DNA from: CAYWBI01 sp964456445
GTDB taxonomy: Bacteria; Calditrichota; Calditrichia; Calditrichales; J004
DNA length: 31,523 nt
Reading direction: 5' to 3'
NCBI GenBank assembly: GCA_964456445.1
Contig: CAYWBI010000022.1
Span: 1-31,523 of the forward strand
This document shows, one piece after another, positions 17,098-24,758 of this stretch (its first letter is position 1; every line of letters begins with the position of its first letter). The position numbers and the translations under genes are program-made. The notes below the pieces were generated by a model. That model did no database searches, was not told the origin of the DNA, and saw only the letters and a program-made list of their open reading frames with translations.

Positions 17098-18648
17098 TTA
17101 TCCGGCACGTAATTCTTTTTTAAGGATTTTCCCCGTCGCCGTCATGGGCAGGCTTTCCCTGAATTCAATCAAACGCGGGTACTTATAATCAGCCATTTCT
17201 TTTTTCCCCCAAGCCAGAAGCTCATCTTCGCTGATCGGTATATCTTTATTCAAAACAACAACCGCTTTTATTTCTTCGCCCATTTTATCATGCGGGACAC
17301 CGATTACCGCGGCCATGGATACCGCCGGATGGGTTATCAGCACTTCTTCAATTTCACGGGGATATACATTGTAGCCTCCACGCAAAATCATGTCCTTTAT
17401 ACGGTCCACTATGTAAAAATAGCCGTCTTCGTCCATCTTTCCCACATCTCCGCTATGGAACCAGCCATTGCGGAACGCATCCTCGGTATCAACAGGTTTT
17501 TTATAATAGCCTTTCATGATGTTATGACCGCGGATAACGATTTCCCCCGCTTCACCCGGGTTAAGTTCATTGTCTTTTTCATCAACCACTTTAACTTCCA
17601 CACCCCAGATGGGCAGCCCAATGGAGCCTGCCTTACGTTCACGGTCTAATCGGTTAAAAGTGGCAACGGGCGATGTTTCAGAAAGGCCGTAACCTTCAAG
17701 GATATTGATATTGAATTTTTCTTCAACCTGGCGCATAACTTCCAAAGGTAGTGAAGCGCCACCGGACACACCAAGCCGCAGCGTATCAGAGATTTTTTTT
17801 AAATCATATTTGTTTGCTTCGGGATAATTAATCAATGCCCAGTACATGGTTGGCACACCACAAAAAATGGTTACGTTTTCTTTCTCCATCCCGCTCAGAA
17901 CCGCATCGGGTGTAAAACGGGCCAGAAGAACCAGTTTGTTTCCCGCTAATATCCCGGCATTCATTTGAGTGGTTTGGCCAAAGGAGTGAAACAGCGGTAA
18001 GGTAATCAGGTGGGTGTCGTCCACGGCCATACCAAAAAGCCTGCGCGTGGCGTCGGCATTCATATACATGTTAAAATGGGTAAGCTCGGCCCCCTTGGGA
18101 TGACCGGTTGTACCCGATGTGTAAAGGATGACCGCACCATCTTCCGGATTTGTTTGTACCGTGTCAAAAGTAGCCGGTTGATCTGTAATAAGACTGGCAA
18201 AAGTTTGGCTGCCCGTGATGGGTGAGGCGGCAGCAGGATCTGCGGTGATCATCCAGAAATTTTCACAGGTATCCACCCGCTTAAAAGCTTCCCAGCCTTC
18301 CAGCCCCATGGGTAATTCCGCTGTACCCTGAAAACAGAAATATGCTTTGGCGTCGGAGTCCTCAAGATGATATGTGATTTCGCGTCGTTTAAACAGCACG
18401 TTCAAAGGCACAACCGTGGCGCCTGTTTTTAAAATCCCATAATATATAAAGGGAAAGTAAGGAAGGTTGGGGCAGGTTAGCGCCACTTTATCGCCCTTCC
18501 TGATCCCGGTTTTTTTCAGCCCGTTGGCCACCTGGTTGGCGAGGGCATTAAGTTGGGCGTAACTATATTTTTTATCCCCAAAGACGATGGCGGTTTTATC
18601 CGCATGGTCTTTAACACCCGATTCGAGGATTGTGCTTAGGTTAAACAT
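17098..18648 (-). CDS. AMP-forming acyl-CoA synthetase (long-chain fatty-acid-CoA ligase type)
   Basis: Class I adenylate-forming enzyme of 516 residues that activates a carboxylic acid with ATP and joins it to CoA. Motifs in order: YTSGTTGHPKG (P-loop, residues 176-186), LFHSFGQT, GGASLP, EGYGLSETSPV (A5), WFHSGDVG, DRIKDMILRGGYNVYPREIE (A8 hinge) and TGKILKKEL with the catalytic Lys near the C-terminus. All key residues are present. Start ATG 18648 has GGAG 6 nt upstream. It is the first gene of the minus-strand operon and is divergent from the NDH-2 gene. Long-chain fatty acids or aromatic/branched acids are both possible; the company of SnoaL-like, GH78 and M19 genes hints at the acid part of a conjugated compound. 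Confidence 0.9.
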   Translation of the reverse strand: MFNLSTILESGVKDHADKTAIVFGDKKYSYAQLNALANQVANGLKKTGIRKGDKVALTCPNLPYFPFIYYGILKTGATVVPLNVLFKRREITYHLEDSDAKAYFCFQGTAELPMGLEGWEAFKRVDTCENFWMITADPAAASPITGSQTFASLITDQPATFDTVQTNPEDGAVILYTSGTTGHPKGAELTHFNMYMNADATRRLFGMAVDDTHLITLPLFHSFGQTTQMNAGILAGNKLVLLARFTPDAVLSGMEKENVTIFCGVPTMYWALINYPEANKYDLKKISDTLRLGVSGGASLPLEVMRQVEEKFNINILEGYGLSETSPVATFNRLDRERKAGSIGLPIWGVEVKVVDEKDNELNPGEAGEIVIRGHNIMKGYYKKPVDTEDAFRNGWFHSGDVGKMDEDGYFYIVDRIKDMILRGGYNVYPREIEEVLITHPAVSMAAVIGVPHDKMGEEIKAVVVLNKDIPISEDELLAWGKKEMADYKYPRLIEFRESLPMTATGKILKKELRAG

Positions 18649-19104
18649 GGCTCACTCCATGGTTTAATGGAACGGACAGAATTATATTGATTTAACGGAA
18701 TTTACTCAACCTGATGGAAAAATTCTTACTTTTATAATATTGCCTGCTCCATTACAACTGAAAAACAGGTAAAAGAATTATAAATCTTTTTGGCAAACCC
18801 TCGGGGTCTTTCATGGCAATTTATAATAAATAAGTATTTGCTGTTTTACCGTTTGTTGGGAAATATTGACTGTTTTTATTTTTAAAAATACTTAAATCAA
18901 CAATTACCTTAAATAGGCCTTCTTCCGATTCGATTGTAGGTGTTTTACTGACAGTCCAACAATTACCTTATCCCTTCGTGTTTATTACTTTAATAATATG
19001 TTTTCTAAACGGGATACTTTTTTATTAATATCAAATCTTGATTTTTCAGATAATATAACGGGTACACTGGTTTCAATTAATTGCTTAAACAACAAGGACA
19101 ATAA
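18649..19104. promoter_or_regulatory. 456-bp divergent intergenic region with a 14-bp direct repeat
   Basis: AT-rich control region between the acyl-CoA ligase operon (left, minus) and the NDH-2 gene (right, plus), so it must hold both promoters. The perfect 14-mer CAACAATTACCTTA occurs at 18898-18911 and 18957-18970, start to start 59 bp, a candidate pair of regulator sites. TTGACT at 18867-18872 and several AT-rich blocks (e.g. TAATATAA near 19053) could be promoter parts, but no pair with good spacing stands out. AAGGA (19094-19098) is the NDH-2 ribosome-binding site. No open frame of note. Confidence 0.5.
18898..18970 (+). repeat. Pair of 14-bp direct repeats, candidate operator
   Basis: CAACAATTACCTTA at 18898-18911 and again at 18957-18970, identical in all 14 positions. 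The 59-bp spacing is about 5.6 helical turns. They lie about 135-205 bp before the NDH-2 start. Function as a binding site is inference. Confidence 0.5.
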
Positions 19105-20889
19105 ATGCATGGTGTAAAACGCGATATGTTTCTCGGCGGCCTGGCCGGTTTATTCGCCGGGATGATTGTTGGGATTTTAGTCCAGTCCCAGCATATCCCA
19201 ATGAGCGGATTGGTTACTTCGGGGCAGGACAATACGGGTTTTATCCTGCTGCTTTTGATTGCTATATTTATTGGAGCCTTGTTTAGTGGGAGCATGCGTT
19301 TTAGGCCCGGTATGGTTGCCCCGCTTCTCAGCGGGGGAATTTTGACAGGGTTTCTTTGGTGGATCGTGGGGACCCTGTCGCTTGTGCCCTATCTTAGCGG
19401 TCAAACGCCAACATGGTCATTGGATGAAATTTCCAGCGGGTTTCCGGCCTTATTGGGTTTCTTGATATATGGGGGTTTAACCGGTCTCTTTTTCTATGCA
19501 CTAAGCATCCTTTTTAACCATCTCGCTCCGGTAACAGATTCGTTAAAGCAGGGACAAGCCAAAATACGGGTGGTTATTGTCGGGGCCGGATTTGGCGGGG
19601 TATATACTGCTTCACATCTTGAAAAACTCTTATCTGAAAAATCGAATATTGAAATTATACTTGTTGGTCAAAACAATTTTTTACTTTTTACCCCCATGCT
19701 CGCCGAGGTTGCCTCGGCCGGATTACAGGCCCAGCATATCAGTGCACCGGTTCGGGCCGCTCTAAAATCCGCACGATTTATCCGCGCATACGTGCAGAAT
19801 ATCGATACCTTATCTCAAAGTGTGACGGTCAGTCGCAACCCTTACTCAAAAAGTCAAAAATTAGAATATGATCACCTTGTACTGGCTATGGGTTCCGTCC
19901 CCAACTTCTTTGATATGCCGGGAGTGAAAAAATATGCATTTTCACTAAAAAGCTTGTCCGACGCCATCCGCTTACGGAACCATGTGGTCGCCATGCTGGA
20001 ACGGGCCGATTCGGAGGATGACCCACATGAACTCAAACGGCTTTTAACTTTTTTTGTTGCCGGTGGCGGTTTTGCCGGAACGGAAATAATTGCCGAACTC
20101 TTTGATCTTGTGCACAACGTCCTGCGTTATTATCCCCATGTGGATAAAAAACAATTGCGCTTTGTTCTGGTCCACTCCCGTGATCTGATTCTGCCCGAGA
20201 TATCACCACGTCTTGCCAAATATGCCATGGCCACATTATCCGCGCGGGGAATCGAGTTTTTACTTGGCAAACGTGTGAATGCCATGCAAGAAGGATCGGT
20301 TGTGTTAAATGACGGTAGTGTGTTGGAAACTTATACGCCGATTTGGACCGCGGGCAATCGCCCCCACCCGGTTTTGAAGGATGTTCCTGCGGGGAAAACA
20401 TCATCTGGCGCCTTGATTGTTGATGAATATTTACAAGTTGCGGGGTTTGAAAATATTTGGGCCTTGGGGGATTGTGCACAAATCCCGGACCCGCTCAAAC
20501 CCGGGGTGTTTTATCCTCCCACGGCGCAGCATGCCATGCGTGAAGGCCGGGCCCTGGCACAAAACATTTATGCAGCCATCCGCAAGCAACCCCTTAAGGC
20601 CTTCCGTTTTAAGATGATCGGCATGTTGGTTGGTTTGGGGCACAGAACGGCGGCAGCCGAAATTTATGGGCTGCCCTTTTCCGGGTTCCTGGCCTGGTTT
20701 ATGTGGCGAACTATTTATTTAAGTAAGTTGCCGGGATTCGAGAAAAAATTACGCGTGATGATTGATTGGACAATTGATTTGTTTTTTCCCAGGGATATCG
20801 TTGTTACCGAAAAAAGTATGCGCGACATGGATGAAACTGATCCTGCCGCCGGTTCCGGCAATTTGACAAAGGAGGTACTTCATGGATAG
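19105..20889 (+). CDS. Type II NADH dehydrogenase (NDH-2-like) fused to an N-terminal membrane domain
   Basis: FAD-dependent pyridine-nucleotide:quinone oxidoreductase-like protein of 594 residues; the family passes electrons from NAD(P)H to membrane quinone without pumping protons. Residues 11-135 form a hydrophobic domain with about four membrane segments and the signature WIVGTLSLVP (86-95), plus GFPALLGFLIYGG. The flavoprotein follows: FAD-binding IVGAGFGGVYTA (160-165 glycines), FLLFTPMLAEVASAG, ATP/NADH-binding VAGGGFAGTE (about 319-326), WTAGNRP, and FAD-closing ALGDCAQIP (455-458). A C-terminal region of amphipathic/hydrophobic character, usual for NDH-2 membrane docking, ends the fold. 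Ordinary NDH-2 (about 400-450 residues) lacks the N-terminal domain. The same domain is repeated three times in the next gene, which overlaps by 8 nt. Start supported by AAGGA 6 nt upstream. Confidence 0.85.
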   Translation: MHGVKRDMFLGGLAGLFAGMIVGILVQSQHIPMSGLVTSGQDNTGFILLLLIAIFIGALFSGSMRFRPGMVAPLLSGGILTGFLWWIVGTLSLVPYLSGQTPTWSLDEISSGFPALLGFLIYGGLTGLFFYALSILFNHLAPVTDSLKQGQAKIRVVIVGAGFGGVYTASHLEKLLSEKSNIEIILVGQNNFLLFTPMLAEVASAGLQAQHISAPVRAALKSARFIRAYVQNIDTLSQSVTVSRNPYSKSQKLEYDHLVLAMGSVPNFFDMPGVKKYAFSLKSLSDAIRLRNHVVAMLERADSEDDPHELKRLLTFFVAGGGFAGTEIIAELFDLVHNVLRYYPHVDKKQLRFVLVHSRDLILPEISPRLAKYAMATLSARGIEFLLGKRVNAMQEGSVVLNDGSVLETYTPIWTAGNRPHPVLKDVPAGKTSSGALIVDEYLQVAGFENIWALGDCAQIPDPLKPGVFYPPTAQHAMREGRALAQNIYAAIRKQPLKAFRFKMIGMLVGLGHRTAAAEIYGLPFSGFLAWFMWRTIYLSKLPGFEKKLRVMIDWTIDLFFPRDIVVTEKSMRDMDETDPAAGSGNLTKEVLHG

Positions 20890-22339
20890 GAAAGTACGAA
20901 ACATTATTTTTCAAGGTATTATCGCCGGAATTTTTGGGGGATTGGTTTATGGTGTTTCACTTGGCTATCAAGGGAAATTACCTGTCCTGGCTTCCATCCT
21001 TGGCGGCTCTTCATTTGTCATTGGGGCCAGCGTGCATTTATTTATGTCGGCGCTAAATGGCATGCTGTTTAGCCTTTTGGTACAACGCCAAATCGGTCAG
21101 CGCGGAGAAACCATGTTTTGGGGGATGGTGTTTGGGGTTGTTCTATGGATAATCGGTCCATTGACCGTAATGCCCATCCTCACCGGTTCACTGGTAGCCT
21201 GGAATCTGGGGGTTATTCAACATGCCTTCCCGGATCTGATCGGCCATTTATGGTTTGGAGCGGTGACGGCAATCATCTTATCTTTACTGCAGAATTCGAA
21301 ATCCAAGAAGCCCAAGTCGGCTCATAAAACCGTACAGGTTTCCTCAAAAGGAATTGTTGCCGGTCTCCTGGCCGTTGGCATAATGCATCTGATGTTTGGA
21401 AACTTTTTTCAGATCAATTTTTTAGCAGTAAGCGCCAATGCATCGGGCCAGGGTGTTTCGGTATTCTCCTTAATACTCACCGGGTTAATGGGCGGATTAT
21501 TATTTGTCTTTCTTTATCCGCGAACGGTTGAATCTTCCGGTGGCAATTTGATCCGTGGGATGCTTTATGGATTTTTTATGTGGATTGCCGGGCCGTTAAG
21601 TCTGATGCCATTATTTGCGGGATATGGCTTACATTGGGATATTGGCCTGGCCCGTCTGGCCTTTAGCGGTTTACCTGGGTTTATATTGTTTGGCGCCTTG
21701 CTTGCATTGTTATATCAATGGATTGGTCAGCTGGGGCACACTCTTTTTGGTCCAGGCACACAATCCCTACGCGAAGGCAGCGGTACCGTCGGTGTACGTG
21801 GAGTATTACGGGGTACATTCGCCGGACTTGCAGGTGGGGCAATCTTTACCTTTTTTATGAAAAAGATGGGCATGCTTACGGTGATTGCCCACATGGCTGG
21901 TGGAACGAGTGAAAGCTATGGAATCATGATCCATTTGATAATCGCGATCATCATCGGGATATCATACAGTCTTATGTTCCGTCGCCAGAGTGTGGATTTA
22001 GGCTCCGCGATGGGCTGGGGTTTATCATATGGGTTTTTCTGGTGGGTTCTTGGTGGTCTTACCATAATGCCTTTTCTTTTGGGCGGCGCGCCACAATGGG
22101 AAGCAGCACAATCTGCCGCTGCATTTCCGTCGCTGATTGGGCACCTGGCCTACGGGGCCGCCCTGGGTATCAGTGCTTTTCTAATCGAGCGGCAGCAAAA
22201 TCCCTGGTGGATTACGAAAGATATTGCATTAGAGCAACGCTTACAACGGGAACTCGATCAATTGCAGAGCTCTGCTCCGGCCTTATGGACATTGACTGCT
22301 ATTTTAGCGGTTCTTATCCCTGCATTGATTGCTGTTTAG
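20882..22339 (+). CDS. Polytopic membrane protein of three tandem copies of the NDH-2-linked domain
   Basis: Unrecognised integral membrane protein of 485 residues. Three internal repeats, about residues 11-136, 157-281 and 310-436, each with roughly four membrane segments, match each other and the N-terminal domain of the preceding NDH-2-like protein. Each has an A-G-x-x-x-G start, then W-I/V-x-G-x-L-x-x-M-P (89-98, 234-243, 388-397) and a closing P-x-L/F-I-x-G/F segment. Repeats 1 and 3 share two His (52 and 122; 351 and 421), both pairs 70 residues apart, and FPDLIGHL/FPSLIGHL; repeat 2 lacks both. A basic linker (about 138-150) separates repeats 1 and 2, and a final hydrophobic helix ends the protein. 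A strong AAAGGAGGT lies 5 nt before the ATG, within the end of the NDH-2 gene, so expression is coupled. Confidence 0.8.
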   Translation: MDRKVRNIIFQGIIAGIFGGLVYGVSLGYQGKLPVLASILGGSSFVIGASVHLFMSALNGMLFSLLVQRQIGQRGETMFWGMVFGVVLWIIGPLTVMPILTGSLVAWNLGVIQHAFPDLIGHLWFGAVTAIILSLLQNSKSKKPKSAHKTVQVSSKGIVAGLLAVGIMHLMFGNFFQINFLAVSANASGQGVSVFSLILTGLMGGLLFVFLYPRTVESSGGNLIRGMLYGFFMWIAGPLSLMPLFAGYGLHWDIGLARLAFSGLPGFILFGALLALLYQWIGQLGHTLFGPGTQSLREGSGTVGVRGVLRGTFAGLAGGAIFTFFMKKMGMLTVIAHMAGGTSESYGIMIHLIIAIIIGISYSLMFRRQSVDLGSAMGWGLSYGFFWWVLGGLTIMPFLLGGAPQWEAAQSAAAFPSLIGHLAYGAALGISAFLIERQQNPWWITKDIALEQRLQRELDQLQSSAPALWTLTAILAVLIPALIAV

Positions 22340-22363
22340 ATGATTTCTTGTTCCAGGCTGTAA

Positions 22364-22700
22364 ATATACAAACAGGGAACACCGATTTTTGATTTTAGAA
22401 GGCCGCGTTCCAGTCGGATCAAAGTTCTTCAATCGTTGATCGATGTTCGGTGTTGAGTTTGGGGTGTGTTCAATTGCCCCTACCTTTAGGTAGGGCACAA
22501 AACGCCACAATAAAATTATGGGCTTTAGCCCAAAACAAATCCCGGTCGGAACACTTTATAAAACCCTTTCAGGGTTTTTTATTATTACCCTGATTTTACC
22601 AGGGCGCTGCCCTTCGCTCTGTTATTCTTCCCCGTTGGGGAAGAAAAGCATACAGCCATGTTAAGCTTCTATTTATCCTCCTGTCCTGAACAGGTTTTTG
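22364..22700 (+). repeat. Intergenic repeat unit A (palindromic module plus multi-hairpin module)
   Basis: First of three copies with periods of 337 and 340 bp. Module 1 (about 22364-22470) contains GGAACACCGATTTTTGATTT and, inverted, TCGGTGTT, forming a long imperfect palindrome. Module 2 (about 22476-22650) is a row of hairpins: CCCTACC/GGTAGGG (22478-22495), GGGC-TTTA-GCCC (22520-22531), AAAACCCT/AGGGTTTT (22560-22578), CCCTG/CAGGG competing with AGGGC-GCT-GCCCT (22588-22613), and TTCTTCCCC/GGGGAAGAA (22625-22645). No coding potential seen. It lies between convergent genes, as REP/BIME-like elements often do. Confidence 0.8.
22560..22580 (+). terminator. Hairpin with T-run inside repeat A, candidate terminator of the NDH-2 operon
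   Basis: Eight-pair stem AAAACCCT/AGGGTTTT with a TTC loop, continuing into TTTTTT. It can act as an intrinsic terminator for rightward transcription about 220 bp after the membrane-protein gene; the opposite strand also has a shorter T-rich tail. Termination is inference from structure. Confidence 0.5.
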
Positions 22701-23040
22701 ATATACGAACAAGGAACACCGATTTTTGATTTTAGAAGGATGCATCATCAAACAGTTCAAAAACCTTCAATCGTTGATCGGTGTTCGATATTGGTTTTGT
22801 GTTGCGCTCTATTGCCCCTACCTTTAGGTAGGAGGTCAAAACGCCACAACACCATCCCGGGCTTTAGCCCAAAACAATTCCCAATAGGAATAGGCTATAA
22901 AACCCTTTCAGGGTTTTTTTCATTATTGTCCTGATTTTACCAGGGCGCTGCCCTTCGCTCTGTTATTTTTCCCATTGGGGAAAAAAGGCGTGCCACAGGT
23001 TTACGATTCGGCTTATTTTGCTGGACTGAATTGGTTCTTG
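22701..23040 (+). repeat. Intergenic repeat unit B
   Basis: Second copy, about 340 bp, same order of modules as unit A. Module 1 has a perfect 10-bp inverted repeat GAACACCGAT (22714-22723) / ATCGGTGTTC (22777-22786). Module 2 repeats the hairpins: CCTACC/GGTAGG, GGGC-TTTA-GCCC, AAAACCCT/AGGGTTTT, AGGGC-GCT-GCCCT, and a final TTTTCCC/GGGGAAAA stem. In that last stem one C-G pair of unit A (22627/22643) is replaced by a T-A pair, a compensatory change. Loops and linkers between hairpins differ more than stems. Confidence 0.8.
22899..22920 (+). terminator. Hairpin with T-run inside repeat B
   Basis: Stem AAAACCCT/AGGGTTTT (22899-22906 / 22910-22917) with a TTC loop and seven consecutive T. Same element as in unit A; could terminate rightward transcription or stop read-through towards the minus-strand hydrolase gene. 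Confidence 0.45.
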
Positions 23041-23208
23041 ATTTACGAACAAGGAACACCGATTTTTGATTTTAGAAGGACGCATCATCAATCAGTTTAA
23101 AAATCTTCAATCGTTGATCGATGTTCGGTGTTCGTTTTGTCTTGTGATCAATTGCCCTCTGCCTTTGATTTTCGAAAAGGAAACATTGATTTTTAATTTT
23201 AAAATGCC
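23041..23208 (+). repeat. Intergenic repeat unit C (module 1 only) and partial fourth copy
   Basis: Third copy holds module 1 (ATTTACGAACAAGGAACACC onward, inverted arm GGTGTTC near 23126) and breaks off in the CAATTGCCC segment, before the hairpin row. A diverged restart (23168-23208, ATTTTCGAAAAGGAAACATT onward) resembles the beginning of module 1 again. So the modules can be gained or lost independently. The array ends about 20 bp before the stop codon of the convergent hydrolase gene. Confidence 0.7.
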
Positions 23209-23229
23209 TTCAACTATCTGCCATTCCAT

Positions 23230-24606
23230 TCAATGTGCCGGTAGGGTCAAAATCCAATCGCTAATCCGGGTTAGAAAACCATTTGTGAATGTCTTTTTCA
23301 GGATGGGATATTCTTGAACGGTGCCATTTTTTGCATCCTGAAAGAGATGATTGGCATCAACAAAAATAAAAGGCAAAAATTTGGTATTACCGTTTTGCTT
23401 AAAAATTTTCTGCATCTCTTTTAGGTTTATGGCCGCGGGAACCTGTAAATCCTTCCCGCCAAATAAGGCCAGGACGGGAATATGGATATTCCGCATATCT
23501 ATAGCCGGATTATAATTTATAAACCATTTCATCCAGGGAGAGCGGACAGATGCCATCTGAGCGCTGGTTTTTGCTTCCACAAAGGATTTTATATCGGGTA
23601 TGGCCGCTTTTGTTTTTTGTGGCAATGTGTTTACTTCATCATCGATAATTTGAGTAATGTGTTCTTGCAGGGTATCCCAGCCATCATCGTTACGGATAGT
23701 CTTGAATATTTCATTTTGTATATGTTGTTCCCGGGCAATTTTTTCTTTGCTACTATGCGATGCGTTTAATAATGCCGAACTTTGGGCCAATAAAAGCGAA
23801 TCCCCCCGAATGGCCGGGCCGGCCATCAATACAATAAAGTCCAGATCCTTGTGTTGCCCTGCCAGCATGGATGCGATAACCGCGCCTTCGCTGTGCCCCA
23901 AAATCCCTATGCGTGATATTTGCATCCCCCTGACTTTACGTAAATAGTGCACGGCGGCCTGGGCATCGGTTGCAAAGTCTGCTGTCGTTGCTGTTTTAAA
24001 ATCTCCGCTGGATGGGGGAAAACCCCGGTCATTGTATCGTAATACCGCGATCCCCTTCGTCGCCAACGATTCTGCAATGACTTTAAATATCTTAAATCCA
24101 AAAATTTCCTCATCTCGATTCTGCGGCCCGCTTCCTGTAACCAAGATAACTCCCGGGTAAGTAGAACGATTCTTGGGTGTAAGCAATGTCCCTGCAAGCT
24201 GGATATCACCATTTGGTATGATAACCTCTTTTGAATCGAATAAGGTGGAAATTTCTGCAGTTTTTGTTATCGATGGTTTTAAATAAAAACTGCCTACCGC
24301 AACGCCCTGAGTAAAGGTCCCGCGTATTTCCCCCATGGACTGGGCGCCATCAAAAATAGCCACACCGGGTCCGGCCGGAAGTTCAAAATAAACAGAATCG
24401 GTAGTAATACGTATATTCTTCAGGGATAGGGCAACAGCGCCTTGCTGTGGGATATCGATTGTAGCCTGCCGGCTGTTTTTAAAATGGACGTTAATATTTA
24501 GTTTGGTCAGGCCAATCTCGATGGCGCCCTGCCAATCCCCTATGGGAGTGGATTGGGCATTAAGCATGCTTAGGCTGCCAAACAACAGAATAAAAATATT
24601 ACGCAT
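23230..24606 (-). CDS. Exported alpha/beta hydrolase (serine esterase/peptidase-like)
   Basis: Secreted or periplasmic serine hydrolase of 458 residues. The frame is open from 24660, but ATG 24606 has GGAGG 9 nt upstream and begins a signal peptide (hydrophobic core, LNAQS cleavage region about residue 18). Residues 20-120 form a strand-rich N-terminal domain; the hydrolase domain follows with VTGSGPQNRDEE (oxyanion side), LRYNDRGFPPSSG, nucleophile elbow GHSEG (Ser239), acid in FGGKDLQVP (Asp386) and base in DANHLFQ (His420), a complete triad. The layout matches the common alpha/beta-hydrolase proteins with an N-terminal beta domain found in FCB bacteria. Natural substrate unknown. It stands alone, about 150 bp downstream of the SDR gene on the same strand. 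Confidence 0.8.
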   Translation of the reverse strand: MRNIFILLFGSLSMLNAQSTPIGDWQGAIEIGLTKLNINVHFKNSRQATIDIPQQGAVALSLKNIRITTDSVYFELPAGPGVAIFDGAQSMGEIRGTFTQGVAVGSFYLKPSITKTAEISTLFDSKEVIIPNGDIQLAGTLLTPKNRSTYPGVILVTGSGPQNRDEEIFGFKIFKVIAESLATKGIAVLRYNDRGFPPSSGDFKTATTADFATDAQAAVHYLRKVRGMQISRIGILGHSEGAVIASMLAGQHKDLDFIVLMAGPAIRGDSLLLAQSSALLNASHSSKEKIAREQHIQNEIFKTIRNDDGWDTLQEHITQIIDDEVNTLPQKTKAAIPDIKSFVEAKTSAQMASVRSPWMKWFINYNPAIDMRNIHIPVLALFGGKDLQVPAAINLKEMQKIFKQNGNTKFLPFIFVDANHLFQDAKNGTVQEYPILKKTFTNGFLTRISDWILTLPAH

Positions 24607-24758
24607 ACGATTTTTCCTCCGGAAAATTTTTAAAATGTAGTATTTACCATTTGGCCTCATAATATGCGATTTAGAGCGGTGATATTATAATATCTGAAAA
24701 ATATATGTTTCCGTAATTATCTGAGTATTAAGTATGCATTCAAATGTTTCAGACTGCC

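Noticed and set aside
22698..22934. Open frames inside the repeat array
   Set aside because: They follow the repeats and hairpins rather than codon structure and break between copies; the stretch is non-coding repeat.
22364..23208. CRISPR array
   Set aside because: Repeat period is about 340 bp with internal hairpins; no short repeats with unique spacers and no cas genes.
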